A stretch of 40,305 bases of DNA from Methylobacterium thuringiense (GCF_022179645.1 NZ_BPRA01000029.1:1-40305), one strand, 5' to 3'; counted from the stretch's first letter, positions 19,001 to 24,412 are shown. Notes: a model not told the origin generated them from the letters alone. A program made the numbers and translations.

Positions 19001-20015
19001 CGAGGCGATCCTCGATCGGCTACGCTTCGGCGAGACCCCGAGCTTCGGTGGCCTCGGTGCGGAGGGCATCGGCCAACGCTTCGCCCCCGGCACCACCCTG
19101 CCGGCGGTCTACACCGCCGATCTTCCCGGCCGGACGACGGCGCCGGTGCCGGTCTCGACGCAGCTCGTCGCGCCGAACCCGGTGGCGGTCTGGGGCCAGG
19201 GTTTTGGCTCGTTCGGTTCGATCGGTGGCGACGGCAACGCCGCCCGCCTCGATCAGCAGACCTCGGGCTTCGTGCTCGGCGCCGACACCCGCCTCGACCA
19301 GAACTGGCGCGTCGGTGTGGCCGGCGGCTACACCTTCACCACCCTCGACGTCACCGCCCGCCAGTCCACCGGCACGGTCGAGAGCGGCTACGGCGCGCTT
19401 TATGCCGGCGGCAACTTCGGCGCGGTGCAGTTGCGCCTCGGCGGCGCCTATGCCGGTTCGAGCCTCGCCACCAACCGCGCGGTGCTCTTCCCCGGCTTCT
19501 CGGAGAATGCGAGCGCCCGCTACGGCGGATCGCTCGGACAGGCCTTCGGCGAGGCAGGCTACCGCATCGGTTCGGGCAATGGCTACTTCGAGCCCTTCGT
19601 CGGGGGGGCGGCCATCCGGATCAGCCGCGACGGCTTCACCGAGCGCGGCGGTGCAGCGGCTCTGACCAGCAGGGATCAGGACTACGACATCGCTACCTCG
19701 ACGGTGGGTGTGCAGGCGCAAGGGCAGATCGGCGAGTTCTTTGGCTCGACCACGCCGATCTTCGTGCGCGGCCTCGTTGGCTACCGCCGCGCCTATGGCG
19801 ACGTGGTGCCCTCGACGCTGTTCAGCTTCGGCGCTGCCGGCCAGACCTTCCTCACCGCCGGCGTCCCGGTGGCGCGCGATGCCATGGTGGCGCAGGCCGG
19901 TCTCGACTGGCAGGTGGCTCCGGCGACGACGCTCTCGATCGCCTACACCGGCCAGGTTGGCGCGGATCGCACCCAGATCCACGGCATCAAGGGCGGCTTC
20001 CTCTATCGCTGGTAG
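7017..20015 (+). CDS. Giant autotransporter adhesin with two-unit passenger, 4332 aa
   Basis: This is a type V secreted surface protein: a passenger crosses the outer membrane with help from its own C-terminal barrel. The N-terminus has about 107 residues before the likely cleavage site. The hydrophobic core (AMLAAAAALISGASAAAAQ) sits at about 90-108, after a basic VGRRR. The passenger is made of autotransporter-associated strand repeats (GTLTLSGTNTYTGATT and variants) plus a GI-A/VTV-rich region at about nt 11500-13900. It contains two complete units. Unit A ends with NSPGTL...SDL-type closing strands at about residues 2435-2545. Unit B begins with a new TWNAGNTNW head at about 2565 and closes again at about 3824-3927. 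The barrel spans about 4055-4332, starts VAVWGQGFGSFG and ends FLYRW with the usual terminal aromatic. The gene is open throughout. IalB follows 11 bases later. The ligand is unknown. Confidence 0.95.
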   Translation: MTQQTSMVRVLHQALIASTALVGIRILPQPAPSVLHLPSSPSLLQARMARLLALAIETPASLLERLNPLRSARVRKVRPAARVGRRRWQAMLAAAAALISGASAAAAQTSTWNGGTSDYNAAANWTPNTAPVAAGQDAVFGNAGSATVSVTAGPIAPNAWTFNANAQNYTITGSRVNFGGAGIVDNAAAGTTISIANVIGGTGAVTQNGAGTLVLTGANAYTGGTTVSAGRVIAQNTGRAFGSSGTVAIGAGATVELNNTGTNGYTIAPNTFNGAGTIEKTGTGAITFGGNGGNTNISLSQGGLINVLEGTLGGSSSGQGIWTDNRASLNIAAGATLNTVEAAVFVDALTGAGTYAGGFQGTRTTTIGVAGGNGTFSGTLVDNAGTGGLAIVKTGAGTQTFSGNNTYTGGTTISGGALQIGAGGATGSIVGNVTNNASLIFNRNNAYTFAGTITGSGNITQAGTGTLTLSGTNTYTGATTLSNGTLQVNSSAALGDGSATNTLALNGGTLQAIGAITSPGTRNVTLNGSAKIDTNNNAVSIAGQISGGGVLDKVGAGTLTLTGDNTNSGAFYISGGTVQANSSTALGNGSGPNSLFFKDGATLQAIGDINSPNTRLVSLAGLSTIDTNGNNVSVAGSVVGSGTLNKNGAGTLALSGGNFYSGAIAINAGTLAVTGGTAIADTGTVALTAGGGGTFAIQGSETIGALSGGAAVNGAGAGTVAIASGQTLTTGAANVSTTYSGAVNGAGTLRVAGLTGTNTATFAGALTQTGGFTVADASNVTIAATGSYVAAANGIALNGGTFTNQGSVRVIGGVGGINAVTTSTTVGTTVNNAANAEIVGQASGVIQLQSGVVGALTVGNAGRIQGIDFDGVTQHGTGALTVTNVGTGVIYGQNASNSGNGYGVGSDGGGALTLINQAGGTIVGRYGAVGSNAADRITNAGRIASGTLNADNTITAGGVAGIQLRAGGAVLNQAGGTIQGGGARGITSSAALTLTNLGTISGTTDGVGLTGGASSILNAGTISSSTNYGVAAGGAGATLSVTNATGGTITGGSDATVGYGLGTNGQAMTVNNYGSIGSGTRGLTVLNNATLTANLYAGSSTGSILGSGGNDTVSLYTGTVNATALTRAYTDPVTNAQSTVTLQNAGTLAAASFGTIDLGGGNNTLNLRGTGDGTAANGAAGAYGAVISGSTSVNKLDTGVFVLSGANTYSGATTISGGILNIQNATALGTTAAGTTVQSGGTLQLQNNITVTGEALSLAGNGSTGSNGALQNVSGANTYAGAITLAGASRINSDAGTLTLSGGIGGANQNLTVGGAGATAISGAIATGTGTFTKNGAGTVTLTGVNTYTGATTINAGTLTLNNAAGTALADTSRVTFGNAVGTAATLQTQTSETIGSLSGGNTSSTVNIAAGLTLTVGGDNTTDGTYAGAINANTTGILAKTGTGTQTLTGAMTGGALVANQGTLALGTGGSLNTAGVAGLVSGATGGQAQAAVLVNTGAIFNNAGTITAANQGVALQGGTFNNTGSVTAATQSAVFALTGPVTINNTGAGTLSGTNGIDANLTTADAISITGNGSVTGTGGFGIRAASQGGNVVLGTTGAALGAVSSAGNAIQTSSTGTGAVSVVTGGNITSTGGNGIAASTVNGAVTVNQTAGTIQATSNGIDARSTGSGAVVINQTGGQVSATTTNSVGINGERNVAGTISITSGTVTSGNEGVRAINFASGNVTVAAQNNITAGGLAINASIFNGNGDTGAGNVVVTTTAGTTLSSGNVGEDDVIKATHVASGTGYVQVTNNATLTRPGTLTRGTAIFATNGTSGVLAGTPTSIAITNTGTITNNFGVGISAPGAGAGVVTVDNSASITVGTLGIFATSTGTGSVSVGGTGAVTANAGIQALQQGTAGGTNAGVTVSGSGATTANTGIGIDARVTSANNAGNVLVTRSGAVSAGTTGINARTAGAGSVTVGTTVLPVAIGNITAGGIAINATANAGTVTINTSTGTIQSGADAAAINATNSGGLITVNNAAALQHATGVNGGTAINAISSGTGGVTVANTGAISAAGGTFVNGIVAQATGSAGNVTVTTSAAGTIGSITAPASGIFATTSGSGNVSVMADGAIRASNQGIRAFSQGAGTGSVSVTGSGTITTLAGGSIGLDAQIANAASAGTILVNRSSAVSSDTIGINAITAGTGTVTVTAGAITTTNGSGIVATGTSGAVAVTANGAIAAGSTGGAANAGVFLTGNSAGNTVTVGASGAATQPTVQGAIGLRVAGNGTTGLTNYGAIAAGGTGVNALQIDGGTLTLGDTVGTLTGNLAIVNATANGGNGPSVLNLANTTAITLANTVTGAGVLNQNGSGTTVLNGTNSAANGQFTGTANVNAGILSIGGAGATGAVFGDTAGNTATVNVNTDGTLHGAGTIAGSVVVNGGTVSAGNSPGTLTVARDYTLNAASTSLYELGAPGFVGGASNDLIIVGRNLTLAGTLQLVAADNAANNPVSGAYRLYNYGGTVTGDFGAITTPTANSTALVYKNIPNQVNLLLTNGNQSVQYFDGADLTGATAGAQGGTGTWNAGNTNWTMLPGGQVNDVWRSGVGIFGGTAGTVTVAGAQNLQGVQFTVDGYQLGGAGTLNLTGDPFTTANQSFVNVDTGVGATIANALTSTGGTIGLVKLGAGTLTLTGASSYTGATTVQAGTLAIAASGSIASSVTNNAVFTNAGTVTGNLTNAGSAGNSGTITGAAVNSGTLTNSGTVAGGLTNLAGTSTNTGTINGGATILAGRLDTNATTSVINGTLTNAGTVTAQGQINGAVANQAGGSFTVVGALTGIGRLTNDGTVDLGGNDLAIGSLAGSTAAATIANGGTLTAGSDGTSSGYAGAITGATALTKVGMSTLTLSGANGYTGTTTISAGTLALSGAGSIAASQNVFVDANGGFDITGVTAPGTSIVTLSGTGAVALGGNTLTLTNASTTYGGSASGTGGLTLDAGMLTLSGANTYTGPTTVAGGTLTNTGSLAGSVSNAATFANAGTVAGSLSNTGTAMNSGGIGGAVANSGTFTNSGTVGGGLTNSAGTATNTGTINGGATILAGTFTTTGIVNGTLSNAGAVNAQGQINGAVANQAGGTFTVTGGLTGIGRLTNDGAFDLGGNSLAVGSLAGSTAAATIANGGTLTAGSDGTSSGYAGAITGATALTKLGAGTLTLSGANTYTGETTINAGTLQADAVNAFSATSAATIAPGARMDLASFNQTIASLAGSGSVTLGSGILTTGGSNASTTYAGTISGTGGLTKVGTGTFTLSGANSYTGTTTISVGTLANTGSLAGPVANAATFTNTGSVAGALTNTGSATNTGSLNGGVGNSGTLATSGTIAGGLTNTGTVTASAGRIDGAIANNAGSLTITGTVASNGMLGNAAGASVAIATGGAYSVAGLITNAGAVTVANGGSLNAGAGISNSGSIAVAQGGTAMGALANSGSVVNDGRYNADVSNAASGTIANRATGVWTGNLTANTGSVSNAGLWQGNARNDVGGTLSNSGTWTTASAPISNAGTLANTGTINGGVANSGTFGNAATLNGGLSNSAGTSTNTGTINGAVAVTGGSLATSGTINGAVSNAGAITASGRIAGAVTNAAGGSFVLTGPLAGVTGLTNNGTVDLGRTAFTVGSLSGSNAAAVVRNGALTTNGDNSSTAYAGSIVDGGSATSLTKLGTGTLTLSGTNTYSGGTTVGAGTLVTAAAGLGSGAITNNAALVIDQASDATLGNALNGTGRFVKQGAGTLTYAGTGSFSGPTTVATGGFVVNGSLAASPVTVANGAVVGGTGTIGGLTVQSGATAAPGASTAGGSPGTLNIAGNVLFAAQSLYQVDATPAGQSDRIAATGTATLQGGTVQVNAQFGLYNPTTSYTILSAAGGLTGQFAGVTSNFAFLTPFLTYGANDAFLRLARNDLEFGAVAVTRNQGNVAGAAQATGVGTPLYDGIAVLSASQARQAFNALSGEIHSSAVTSQFATGYLVREAILDRLRFGETPSFGGLGAEGIGQRFAPGTTLPAVYTADLPGRTTAPVPVSTQLVAPNPVAVWGQGFGSFGSIGGDGNAARLDQQTSGFVLGADTRLDQNWRVGVAGGYTFTTLDVTARQSTGTVESGYGALYAGGNFGAVQLRLGGAYAGSSLATNRAVLFPGFSENASARYGGSLGQAFGEAGYRIGSGNGYFEPFVGGAAIRISRDGFTERGGAAALTSRDQDYDIATSTVGVQAQGQIGEFFGSTTPIFVRGLVGYRRAYGDVVPSTLFSFGAAGQTFLTAGVPVARDAMVAQAGLDWQVAPATTLSIAYTGQVGADRTQIHGIKGGFLYRW
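8400..8990 (+). repeat. Two diverged passenger modules of about 94 residues
   Basis: The segment starting TGTLTLSGTNTYTGATT at about 8400 and the segment starting at about 8687 encode parallel sequences. Both carry NSS-ALG-GS, then ATLQAIG/GTLQAIG, I-SP-TR, IDTN-N and SVAG. The second copy is much less GC-rich (65 of 120 bases GC at 8761-8880) than the rest of the gene, so the copies have different nucleotide histories despite similar protein. Confidence 0.65.
15000..18170 (+). repeat. Tandem passenger modules with a 912-bp period
   Basis: Near-identical DNA at about 15561 and 16473 (ACCATCGCCAACGGCGGCAC and what follows) gives a period of 912 bases, or 304 residues. Each module has a TLTLSGANTYTG hook, a run of NTGS/NSGT alternations, GGATILAG, an AQGQINGAVANQAGG stretch and AGSTAAATIANGGTL. 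Two less similar modules follow to about 18170. The reading frame is kept throughout. Confidence 0.75.
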
Positions 20016-20025
20016 GCGCGTGACA

Positions 20026-20646
20026 ATGCGTTCGATGACGAAGACGATCCTGATCCTGGCAGCCGGCGCACTCACAACCGTGCCGGCCGCCGGGATCCTC
20101 GCCTACGGTCCTGTCCTGGCTCAGTCGGGTCAGCCACCGGTTAAGGCTGCACCCACAATTGCTCAACCGGCTCCTGCCGTGCCTTCAGAGCCCGGTACGA
20201 CCTCGGCGAGCTATGGCGACTGGGTGATGCGTTGCCAGCGCGGCGGCACGGCCGAGAAGCCGGTGCGCGTCTGCGAGGTCGCCCAGTCGATGCAGGTGCA
20301 GGGGCAGGCCCAGCCGATCGCGCAGATCGCGGTCGGGCGGGTCGGTGCCGGTCAGCCGCTGCAGATCACGGCGCTTCTGCCGCCGAACGTGGTCTTCCCC
20401 AGCAGCGTGCGCGTGCTGATGGACGAGAAGGACACCACCGGGATCGAGCTGGCCTGGCGGCGCTGCCTGCCCGGCGCTTGCGTGGCCGATGCGACCGTCA
20501 AGGAAGAGGGATTGCGGCGCTGGCGCGGGGTCACCGAGCCGGGCCGCATCGCCTTCAAGAACGCCGGCGGCCAGGATGTTGCGATCCCGCTCTCCTTCCG
20601 TGGCCTTGCTCAGGCGCTCGACGCCTTGGCCAAGGAGCCTGGATAG
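20026..20646 (+). CDS. Invasion-associated locus B (IalB) family protein
   Basis: The 206-residue product has an N-terminal signal region (MTKTILILAAGALTTVPAA, cleavage probably near LAQSG at 31-34) and a Pro/Ala-rich linker. The IalB domain follows, starting SYGDWVMRC. Four cysteines (residues 70, 83, 147 and 152) occupy positions typical of the family, and the CLPGAC motif is clear, so two disulfides in the periplasm are likely. IalB was named in Bartonella for a role in red-cell entry. In free-living alphaproteobacteria its role is not settled. The ATG at 20026 lies 11 bases after the autotransporter stop, so the two are probably co-transcribed. IalB may then act on passage of the passenger through the periplasm, which is inference. 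Confidence 0.9.
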   Translation: MRSMTKTILILAAGALTTVPAAGILAYGPVLAQSGQPPVKAAPTIAQPAPAVPSEPGTTSASYGDWVMRCQRGGTAEKPVRVCEVAQSMQVQGQAQPIAQIAVGRVGAGQPLQITALLPPNVVFPSSVRVLMDEKDTTGIELAWRRCLPGACVADATVKEEGLRRWRGVTEPGRIAFKNAGGQDVAIPLSFRGLAQALDALAKEPG

Positions 20647-20658
20647 GCCCCCCTCCCC

Positions 20659-21699
20659 TCACAAGAACCCACTTCCTGAGTGGTCCTTGAAGGCGTTCGC
20701 TCGCCGGATGTAGCCGAGCACGGTTCGCGGATCGCGGTGGCGCGATTGATCCATGATTCGCGCGAGATCCGCACCCCGCTCGGCCGCCGTCGTGATGTAG
20801 CCAGCCCTCAACGAGTGCGCCCCGAAGGTCGAGGCATCGAGCCCGGCCGCCGTGCAGTACAGCTTCATGATGTCCGCCACGGCCCGCGTTGTCAGGCGGG
20901 GCTCAGAGGGTTCGAATCCCCCGACATCCGTCGAACCCACTGCCCCGTCCGAAACCGGCGCAACTTGAGCCAGTTTCCGCATGTTGCCGCTCCGCGAGAT
21001 CGGCCGAAACACCGGGCCATCCTTGATGCCGGCAGCGTCCAGCCATTCCCGCACGAGCGCCACCGGCCGGATGTATCGACCATGCGGGATGGCGATCTCG
21101 ACCCCCTGCCCTTCCTGATCCGTCTTGCTCTTGCCGATGCGGACCCGCAGGCCGTCCTTGTCCTCGACGAAGTCCGCGACGTTGAGCGCCACCAGTTCGG
21201 AGCGCCGGAACGCACCTGCGAACCCGAGCGCCAGCAGCGCCCGATCCCGCTTGCCAGTCAGCGTGTTCGGCGTGGCCCGCAACAACGAGATGATGACGTC
21301 GTCAGTGGCCGCCGCTTTCTGTTCGGGCTTAACTCCGACCCGGCGCCGGATGCCCTTCATCGTCGCCCGCACTTCTTCGTCATCGGTCGGGTCAGGCGCC
21401 TTCGCAAGCTTGTGCGCGTAGCTGATAGCCGCGCAGCGCCGGCCGATGGTCGAGGCGGCCTTGCCCTCCTCTGCCTCCGAGACGAGGAACGCGGCCACAG
21501 CCTCCGGCGTCGCCGGCAGCGAGCGGAACCCGTACCGGGCGCACCAGTCCTGAAACACCCGCGCGTCGGTCGTGTACGCCCTCACGGTAGCGTCGGCCTT
21601 CGAGGCGCGCTGATAGGCGCGGACGATCGCGGTGGCCTCGGCCGGGAGTTTTACGGTCTCGCCGTAAATCTCGGCCGGCAGGGTTTCAGGCGTCGGCAT
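20659..21699 (-). CDS. Tyrosine recombinase (phage-type integrase)
   Basis: The 346-residue protein has the full set of tyrosine-recombinase catalytic residues. R165 is in AFRRSEL, K192 in SKTD, H295 and R298 in HSLR, H321 in QSRHRDP, and the nucleophile is Y330 in LGYIRRA. The N-terminal core-binding (SAM-like) domain covers about residues 25-105. Length and motifs indicate an intact enzyme. The start overlaps the end of the upstream DUF3102 gene by 14 bases, so they share a transcript together with the ParA set. This supports an integrating element whose attachment sites I could not identify. The convergent IalB gene ends only 12 bases away, so the element joins the chromosome-type genes abruptly on this side. 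Confidence 0.92.
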   Translation of the reverse strand: MPTPETLPAEIYGETVKLPAEATAIVRAYQRASKADATVRAYTTDARVFQDWCARYGFRSLPATPEAVAAFLVSEAEEGKAASTIGRRCAAISYAHKLAKAPDPTDDEEVRATMKGIRRRVGVKPEQKAAATDDVIISLLRATPNTLTGKRDRALLALGFAGAFRRSELVALNVADFVEDKDGLRVRIGKSKTDQEGQGVEIAIPHGRYIRPVALVREWLDAAGIKDGPVFRPISRSGNMRKLAQVAPVSDGAVGSTDVGGFEPSEPRLTTRAVADIMKLYCTAAGLDASTFGAHSLRAGYITTAAERGADLARIMDQSRHRDPRTVLGYIRRANAFKDHSGSGFL

Positions 21700-22456
21700 G
21701 GGCGTCGAGATCGCGCTTCATGGCCGCGCTATGCGCCAGAGCTTCGGCGGTTGGGCCGTAGGCGGTCGCAAGGTCGCCCCGTAGGATGAAGACGTCGCAT
21801 TCGCGCAGGAGCCGATACGCCGCCGCAAAGCTCTCATCGTCGAGACGCGCGGCCAGCAGTTCGGCAAGCTCTTTGGTCGCTGCACCCTTCCGAGCGCGCT
21901 CCTCGGCCTGCTCGGCCTGCCAGCGTTCAAGCTCGCGACGACGACGGGCCTCGGCCTCGCGCTTGTTCTTGGCCTGCCGCTTCCACTCATCCGGGGTCAG
22001 CTTCGCCTCGGCGGCCTCACGCTCGGCTTCCTTGCGAGCCTCCCAGATGCGGCTGTCGATCGCCTTGGGCGTCAAAGCCTCGCCGGCATCAAGCCGCCCG
22101 ACGATCTCCTCGCGGATCGGGTCCGGCAACGAAGGCGAGGCCAGCTTGTAGAGCGTCGTCGGAGGCAGATGCGAAACCGTTTCGCTTTTGCTCCTGAGTT
22201 GTGCGGCCGTCTGCATGAAGTTCTGGGCGGTGCGGGCTGTCAGGCTCATCTCGGCCCCAACCCACTTCAGGAACAGGCCGTGCCCCAGCCGCTCCTTCAT
22301 CGCGAGGAGGTCGCGGCCGGTGTCCATCACGTAGGACTTCGTTCGGGCGCGATACCGCTCGACAACCGCTCTCGCCTCGTCGGCCGCCTCGGGCTCCATC
22401 ATGCCGTAGTCGAACGGCACCGCCGGCTTCGGGGCGTATGGGTCAGTCAGGTCCAT
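21686..22456 (-). CDS. DUF3102-like protein with coiled-coil region
   Basis: The 256-residue form begins at the ATG at 22456, which has GGGAGG six bases upstream. Residues 40-85 match the DUF3102 pattern: a Lys/Arg-rich helix, then [18 protein letters not shown], and [12 protein letters not shown]. These proteins are common on phages and plasmids, and some link to chromosome partition, but no reaction is known. Residues about 145-200 form a long charged helix rich in Glu, Arg and Lys (coiled coil). The C-terminal 50 residues are Ala/Leu-rich. It sits between the cysteine-cluster gene and the integrase, overlapping the latter. Its role may be in regulation or partition of the element. Confidence 0.75.
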   Translation of the reverse strand: MDLTDPYAPKPAVPFDYGMMEPEAADEARAVVERYRARTKSYVMDTGRDLLAMKERLGHGLFLKWVGAEMSLTARTAQNFMQTAAQLRSKSETVSHLPPTTLYKLASPSLPDPIREEIVGRLDAGEALTPKAIDSRIWEARKEAEREAAEAKLTPDEWKRQAKNKREAEARRRRELERWQAEQAEERARKGAATKELAELLAARLDDESFAAAYRLLRECDVFILRGDLATAYGPTAEALAHSAAMKRDLDAHADA

Positions 22457-22472
22457 GCTGTTGCCTCCCGCC

Positions 22473-22790
22473 TCAGAGATCGTCGGCATCGCATCCCCTC
22501 CCCGCGCCGAGGGCGGTAGCGATCATGTCGCTGAGCACGCCATCCGCCCAATCGTTCGGAAGGTCCGGCATGTAGTGGCTCGGCCGGCGGATCATGCCGC
22601 AGACGAACCGGCCGGCGGCGTACTCAAGCGCGAGGCACCCGCCCTCCTTCGGATGATCCGGGAGCCAGTCGGGCGCCACGAGGCAGGCTTGGGTCGAGCA
22701 GCAGTAGCCGCAGCCGTTGCGGGGCGAGCCGTGCGCAGGCTTCACTGGCGACCGCGTTCCGGCCGTCCCGTCGAGCAGAGGTATAGCCAT
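22473..22790 (-). CDS. Cysteine-cluster protein, 105 aa
   Basis: The ATG at 22790 was chosen because GGAGG lies ten bases upstream. A longer GTG start at 22811 is possible. The protein contains CGYCC, then a Cys in STQAC, GGCLALEY and GRFVCGM. This spacing is like that of small metal- or iron-sulfur-binding cysteine-cluster proteins of the YkgJ type. The tail is acidic with another Cys near the end. It is followed after 16 bases by the DUF3102 gene, so it is part of the same operon. Metal binding is inferred from cysteine spacing only. Confidence 0.6.
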   Translation of the reverse strand: MAIPLLDGTAGTRSPVKPAHGSPRNGCGYCCSTQACLVAPDWLPDHPKEGGCLALEYAAGRFVCGMIRRPSHYMPDLPNDWADGVLSDMIATALGAGRGCDADDL

Positions 22791-22830
22791 TGCTTTAAAT
22801 CCTCCACTCACTTTCAGTCCGACCTCGTCA

Positions 22831-22860
22831 AACTTCCGAGAACGCGATTTATCGGAAGTT
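22831..22860. promoter_or_regulatory. Perfect 9-bp inverted repeat, probable operator
   Basis: AACTTCCGA (22831-22839) and TCGGAAGTT (22852-22860) form a perfect inverted repeat with a 12-base spacer. It lies about 40 bases upstream of the cysteine-cluster gene start, where a promoter and operator for that gene, the DUF3102 gene and the integrase would be expected. No T-run follows on either strand, so a terminator is less likely. The binding protein is unknown. Confidence 0.5.
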
Positions 22861-22892
22861 ACAGCGCCGTGCGCCTTAGGGCAAGCAATTCC

Positions 22893-22937
22893 TTACGTGC
22901 TTACGTCAATGCGCCATGACGTAGAGGACTGACGCAA
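22893..22937. repeat. TGACGTA motif cluster A
   Basis: TACGTCA (22902-22908) and TGACGTA (22917-22923) form a perfect inverted pair eight bases apart, flanked by related TTACGTGC and TGACGCAA. The cluster is just downstream of the ribbon-helix-helix gene. The same motif recurs in two more clusters around parA, so this looks like a partition site or operator bound by that protein. Confidence 0.6.
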
Positions 22938-22948
22938 CTTTGGGTCCG

Positions 22949-23245
22949 TTAACTGCCGGATCGGCCCAGCAGATCCATGAGGGCCTGTTCGAGAACGTCT
23001 TGGTGGCTGAGGCCGCGATCGAAGGCGAAGCGGCGCAGACGTTGATACTGGCTCTCCGACAGGCGGAGGGTCAGCGCTTTGGCCCGAGGCTCGGGAGCTT
23101 GCGCAGGCCGGACGGGCATGGCCGGAGGAGCCTCGGGCTCTGGAGCAGTCGAGGATGAGGTGCCCCGCTGCTGCATCGCATCGGGTCGGCTCGCCCCCTT
23201 CGTCTGGATGAACCCGTCCAGGGACGGCGTGGCCTTGGCGCTCAT
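22949..23245 (-). CDS. Ribbon-helix-helix partition partner (ParB-type function)
   Basis: This 98-residue protein follows directly after ParA (stop to start distance two bases). That is where small DNA-binding partners such as ParG or ParB-like proteins are encoded. The first 55 residues are Ser/Pro/Ala-rich and flexible. The C-terminal part (KALTLRLSESQYQRLRRFA, then GLSHQDVLEQALMDLL) matches a ribbon-helix-helix fold: a strand of alternating residues followed by two helices. The ATG at 23245 has GGAAGG six bases upstream, which decides it over the TTG at 23251. By analogy with ParF/ParG systems the flexible arm would stimulate ParA ATP hydrolysis, and the fold would bind the nearby repeated motifs. 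Confidence 0.8.
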   Translation of the reverse strand: MSAKATPSLDGFIQTKGASRPDAMQQRGTSSSTAPEPEAPPAMPVRPAQAPEPRAKALTLRLSESQYQRLRRFAFDRGLSHQDVLEQALMDLLGRSGS

Positions 23246-23247
23246 GA

Positions 23248-23892
23248 TCAACCTTCCCGATGCTGCGTCGTGACGTGCTTGCGTAGTTGCGTCATGACGT
23301 ACCCAAGCACTTCCTTAATTTCACGCGCCGAGGCGGTTTCGGGTTCGATCTCCGTCACCGCCTTGCCCGAGATGGCTGCAGTCGGAAAGTCGGTTCGATC
23401 ATGGATGACAGTCGGAGCGAGCTTGCCGTGTTTGGCCAGAGCCAGGACGGCCTGCATCTGCAGGCGGGTGCGGGGCTTAGCTTGGGTTAGCACGAACACG
23501 AAGGGTCTGCCGGCCTCCTCGATCAGTGCGAGCGTATCGCCCACAGCATCGAGATCGTCTGGCGACGGCCGCACAGGCACGATGACCAGATCCGCATGGG
23601 CCAGCAGCGCGCGGATTTCAGGGTGAACGGACGGCGGAGTGTCCACGAACAGGTACTCGACGCCGGCATCCGCTAGCCGAGCGGCACTTGCTCCGAAGTC
23701 CTTCATATCGAGCTTGATGAGCGCGGGCTGCTGATCCTCGCGACGGTTCCACCAACTTGTTAGGGAACCCTGGGGATCGGTGTCGAGGATCGCGGTGGCA
23801 CCGAACTGCTGATGAGTCGCCACCGCGAGGTTGCGTATCAAGGAGGTTTTGCCCGCCCCGCCCTTCTGACTGGCAACGACCACGACGTACAT
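23248..23892 (-). CDS. parA: ParA-family partition ATPase
   Basis: The 214-residue protein is a short ParA/MinD-type ATPase that positions DNA by ATP-driven assembly on the nucleoid. A deviant Walker A (KGGAGKTS, residues 10-17, with the signature Lys10) is followed by DTDPQGS (37-43) and a Walker B FVDTPPS (82-88). There is no N-terminal HTH, so it belongs to the small ParA type usually paired with a tiny ribbon-helix-helix protein, which is encoded next. The ATG at 23892 has an AGG-containing Shine-Dalgarno before it. TGACGTA repeats lie just upstream and also within the last codons of this gene, so autoregulation through the partner is likely. No replication gene is adjacent. Confidence 0.92.
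   Translation of the reverse strand: MYVVVVASQKGGAGKTSLIRNLAVATHQQFGATAILDTDPQGSLTSWWNRREDQQPALIKLDMKDFGASAARLADAGVEYLFVDTPPSVHPEIRALLAHADLVIVPVRPSPDDLDAVGDTLALIEEAGRPFVFVLTQAKPRTRLQMQAVLALAKHGKLAPTVIHDRTDFPTAAISGKAVTEIEPETASAREIKEVLGYVMTQLRKHVTTQHREG
23262..23301. repeat. TGACGTA motif cluster B inside the 3' end of parA
   Basis: TGCGTCGTGACGTG and GTTGCGTCATGACGTAC occur within 40 bases. They include TGACGTA at 23295-23301 and the palindrome GTCATGAC. The codons here encode the ParA tail, so the motif is kept in a coding context. It matches clusters A and C and probably has the same binding protein. Confidence 0.55.
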
Positions 23893-23904
23893 GCTTGCCT
23901 CGTT

Positions 23905-23925
23905 GCGTACTGACGTAATGACGTA
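23905..23925. promoter_or_regulatory. TGACGTA motif cluster C, parA operator
   Basis: Two TGACGTA copies at 23911-23917 and 23919-23925 repeat directly with an eight-base period, next to GCGTAC. They end about 13 bases upstream of the parA start codon, so a protein bound here would block the promoter or ribosome access. This is the position expected for autoregulation of a partition operon. Confidence 0.6.
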
Positions 23926-24264
23926 AGAATGTCAGCGCCTCAGTGGGTACGCTCCCGGGGAATGTGGGTCAGCGGTCGTTAAGGGGTAGTTAACCATGTG
24001 GCGCCGGCAGGCGGACTAAGCCGCCGGCAGGTAGAGCGCAACGAGCGCTGCGCTTCTCAGCGGCAGAAAGCGCAGCTACGGCTGATCGGCTGGCCCTGCA
24101 GGCTTCGCAGTAGGCGCCTTCGACTGGTTGCTGAGTGGCCGCAGGCAGATCGTGCCGGTCAGGGTAAACATTTCATTGACCACGTCGTAGCAATTGTCCG
24201 GATCGAGGGGCTCCATAGCCGAGCTTGAGCGTTCTCCAGGCACTTCTCACCGAAGGCGCCCACC
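23926..24264. other. Gap without a supported gene
   Basis: I find no coding frame with credible composition. A GC-rich hairpin is possible at about 24002-24030 (repeated CGCCGGCAGG sequences around a short spacer), but it lacks the features of a terminator. The parA promoter should lie within the first 70 bases. Confidence 0.5.
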
Positions 24265-24342
24265 ATGCTCATCCTCAACCCGCTCACCGGCGAGACTGTC
24301 GAGATCACGGTGCCGCGTCCTCGGACGCCGGCCAGCCGGTGA
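24265..24342 (+). CDS. Possible 25-aa peptide
   Basis: An ATG at 24265, with GAAGGCG upstream, opens a 25-codon frame beginning MLILNPLTGETVEITVP. The hydrophobic-polar alternation suggests a strand and turn. The clean start with a ribosome binding site makes it more credible than chance, but it could also be the stub of a longer gene. No partner or role is visible. Confidence 0.35.
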   Translation: MLILNPLTGETVEITVPRPRTPASR

Positions 24343-24412
24343 CGATCCACGTCTCAGCCTCAACGCCGTGCTGAAGACACCCATCACCCCTGCTCGCGAT
24401 TACGCACCGTCG

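Noticed and set aside
7449-20075. Long open frames on the minus strand and in other plus frames inside the autotransporter gene
   Set aside because: The gene is very GC-rich and made of Gly/Thr/Asn/Ala repeats, so complementary frames stay open by composition. The products are Val/Pro/Ala- or Arg/Gly-rich with no domains, and the main frame has a clear signal peptide, repeats and barrel.
20885-20935. T-arm-like sequence (GAGGG-TTCGAAT-CCCCC) within the integrase gene
   Set aside because: The stem has an A-C mismatch, and no acceptor, D arm or anticodon arm can be formed around it. It lies in coding sequence.
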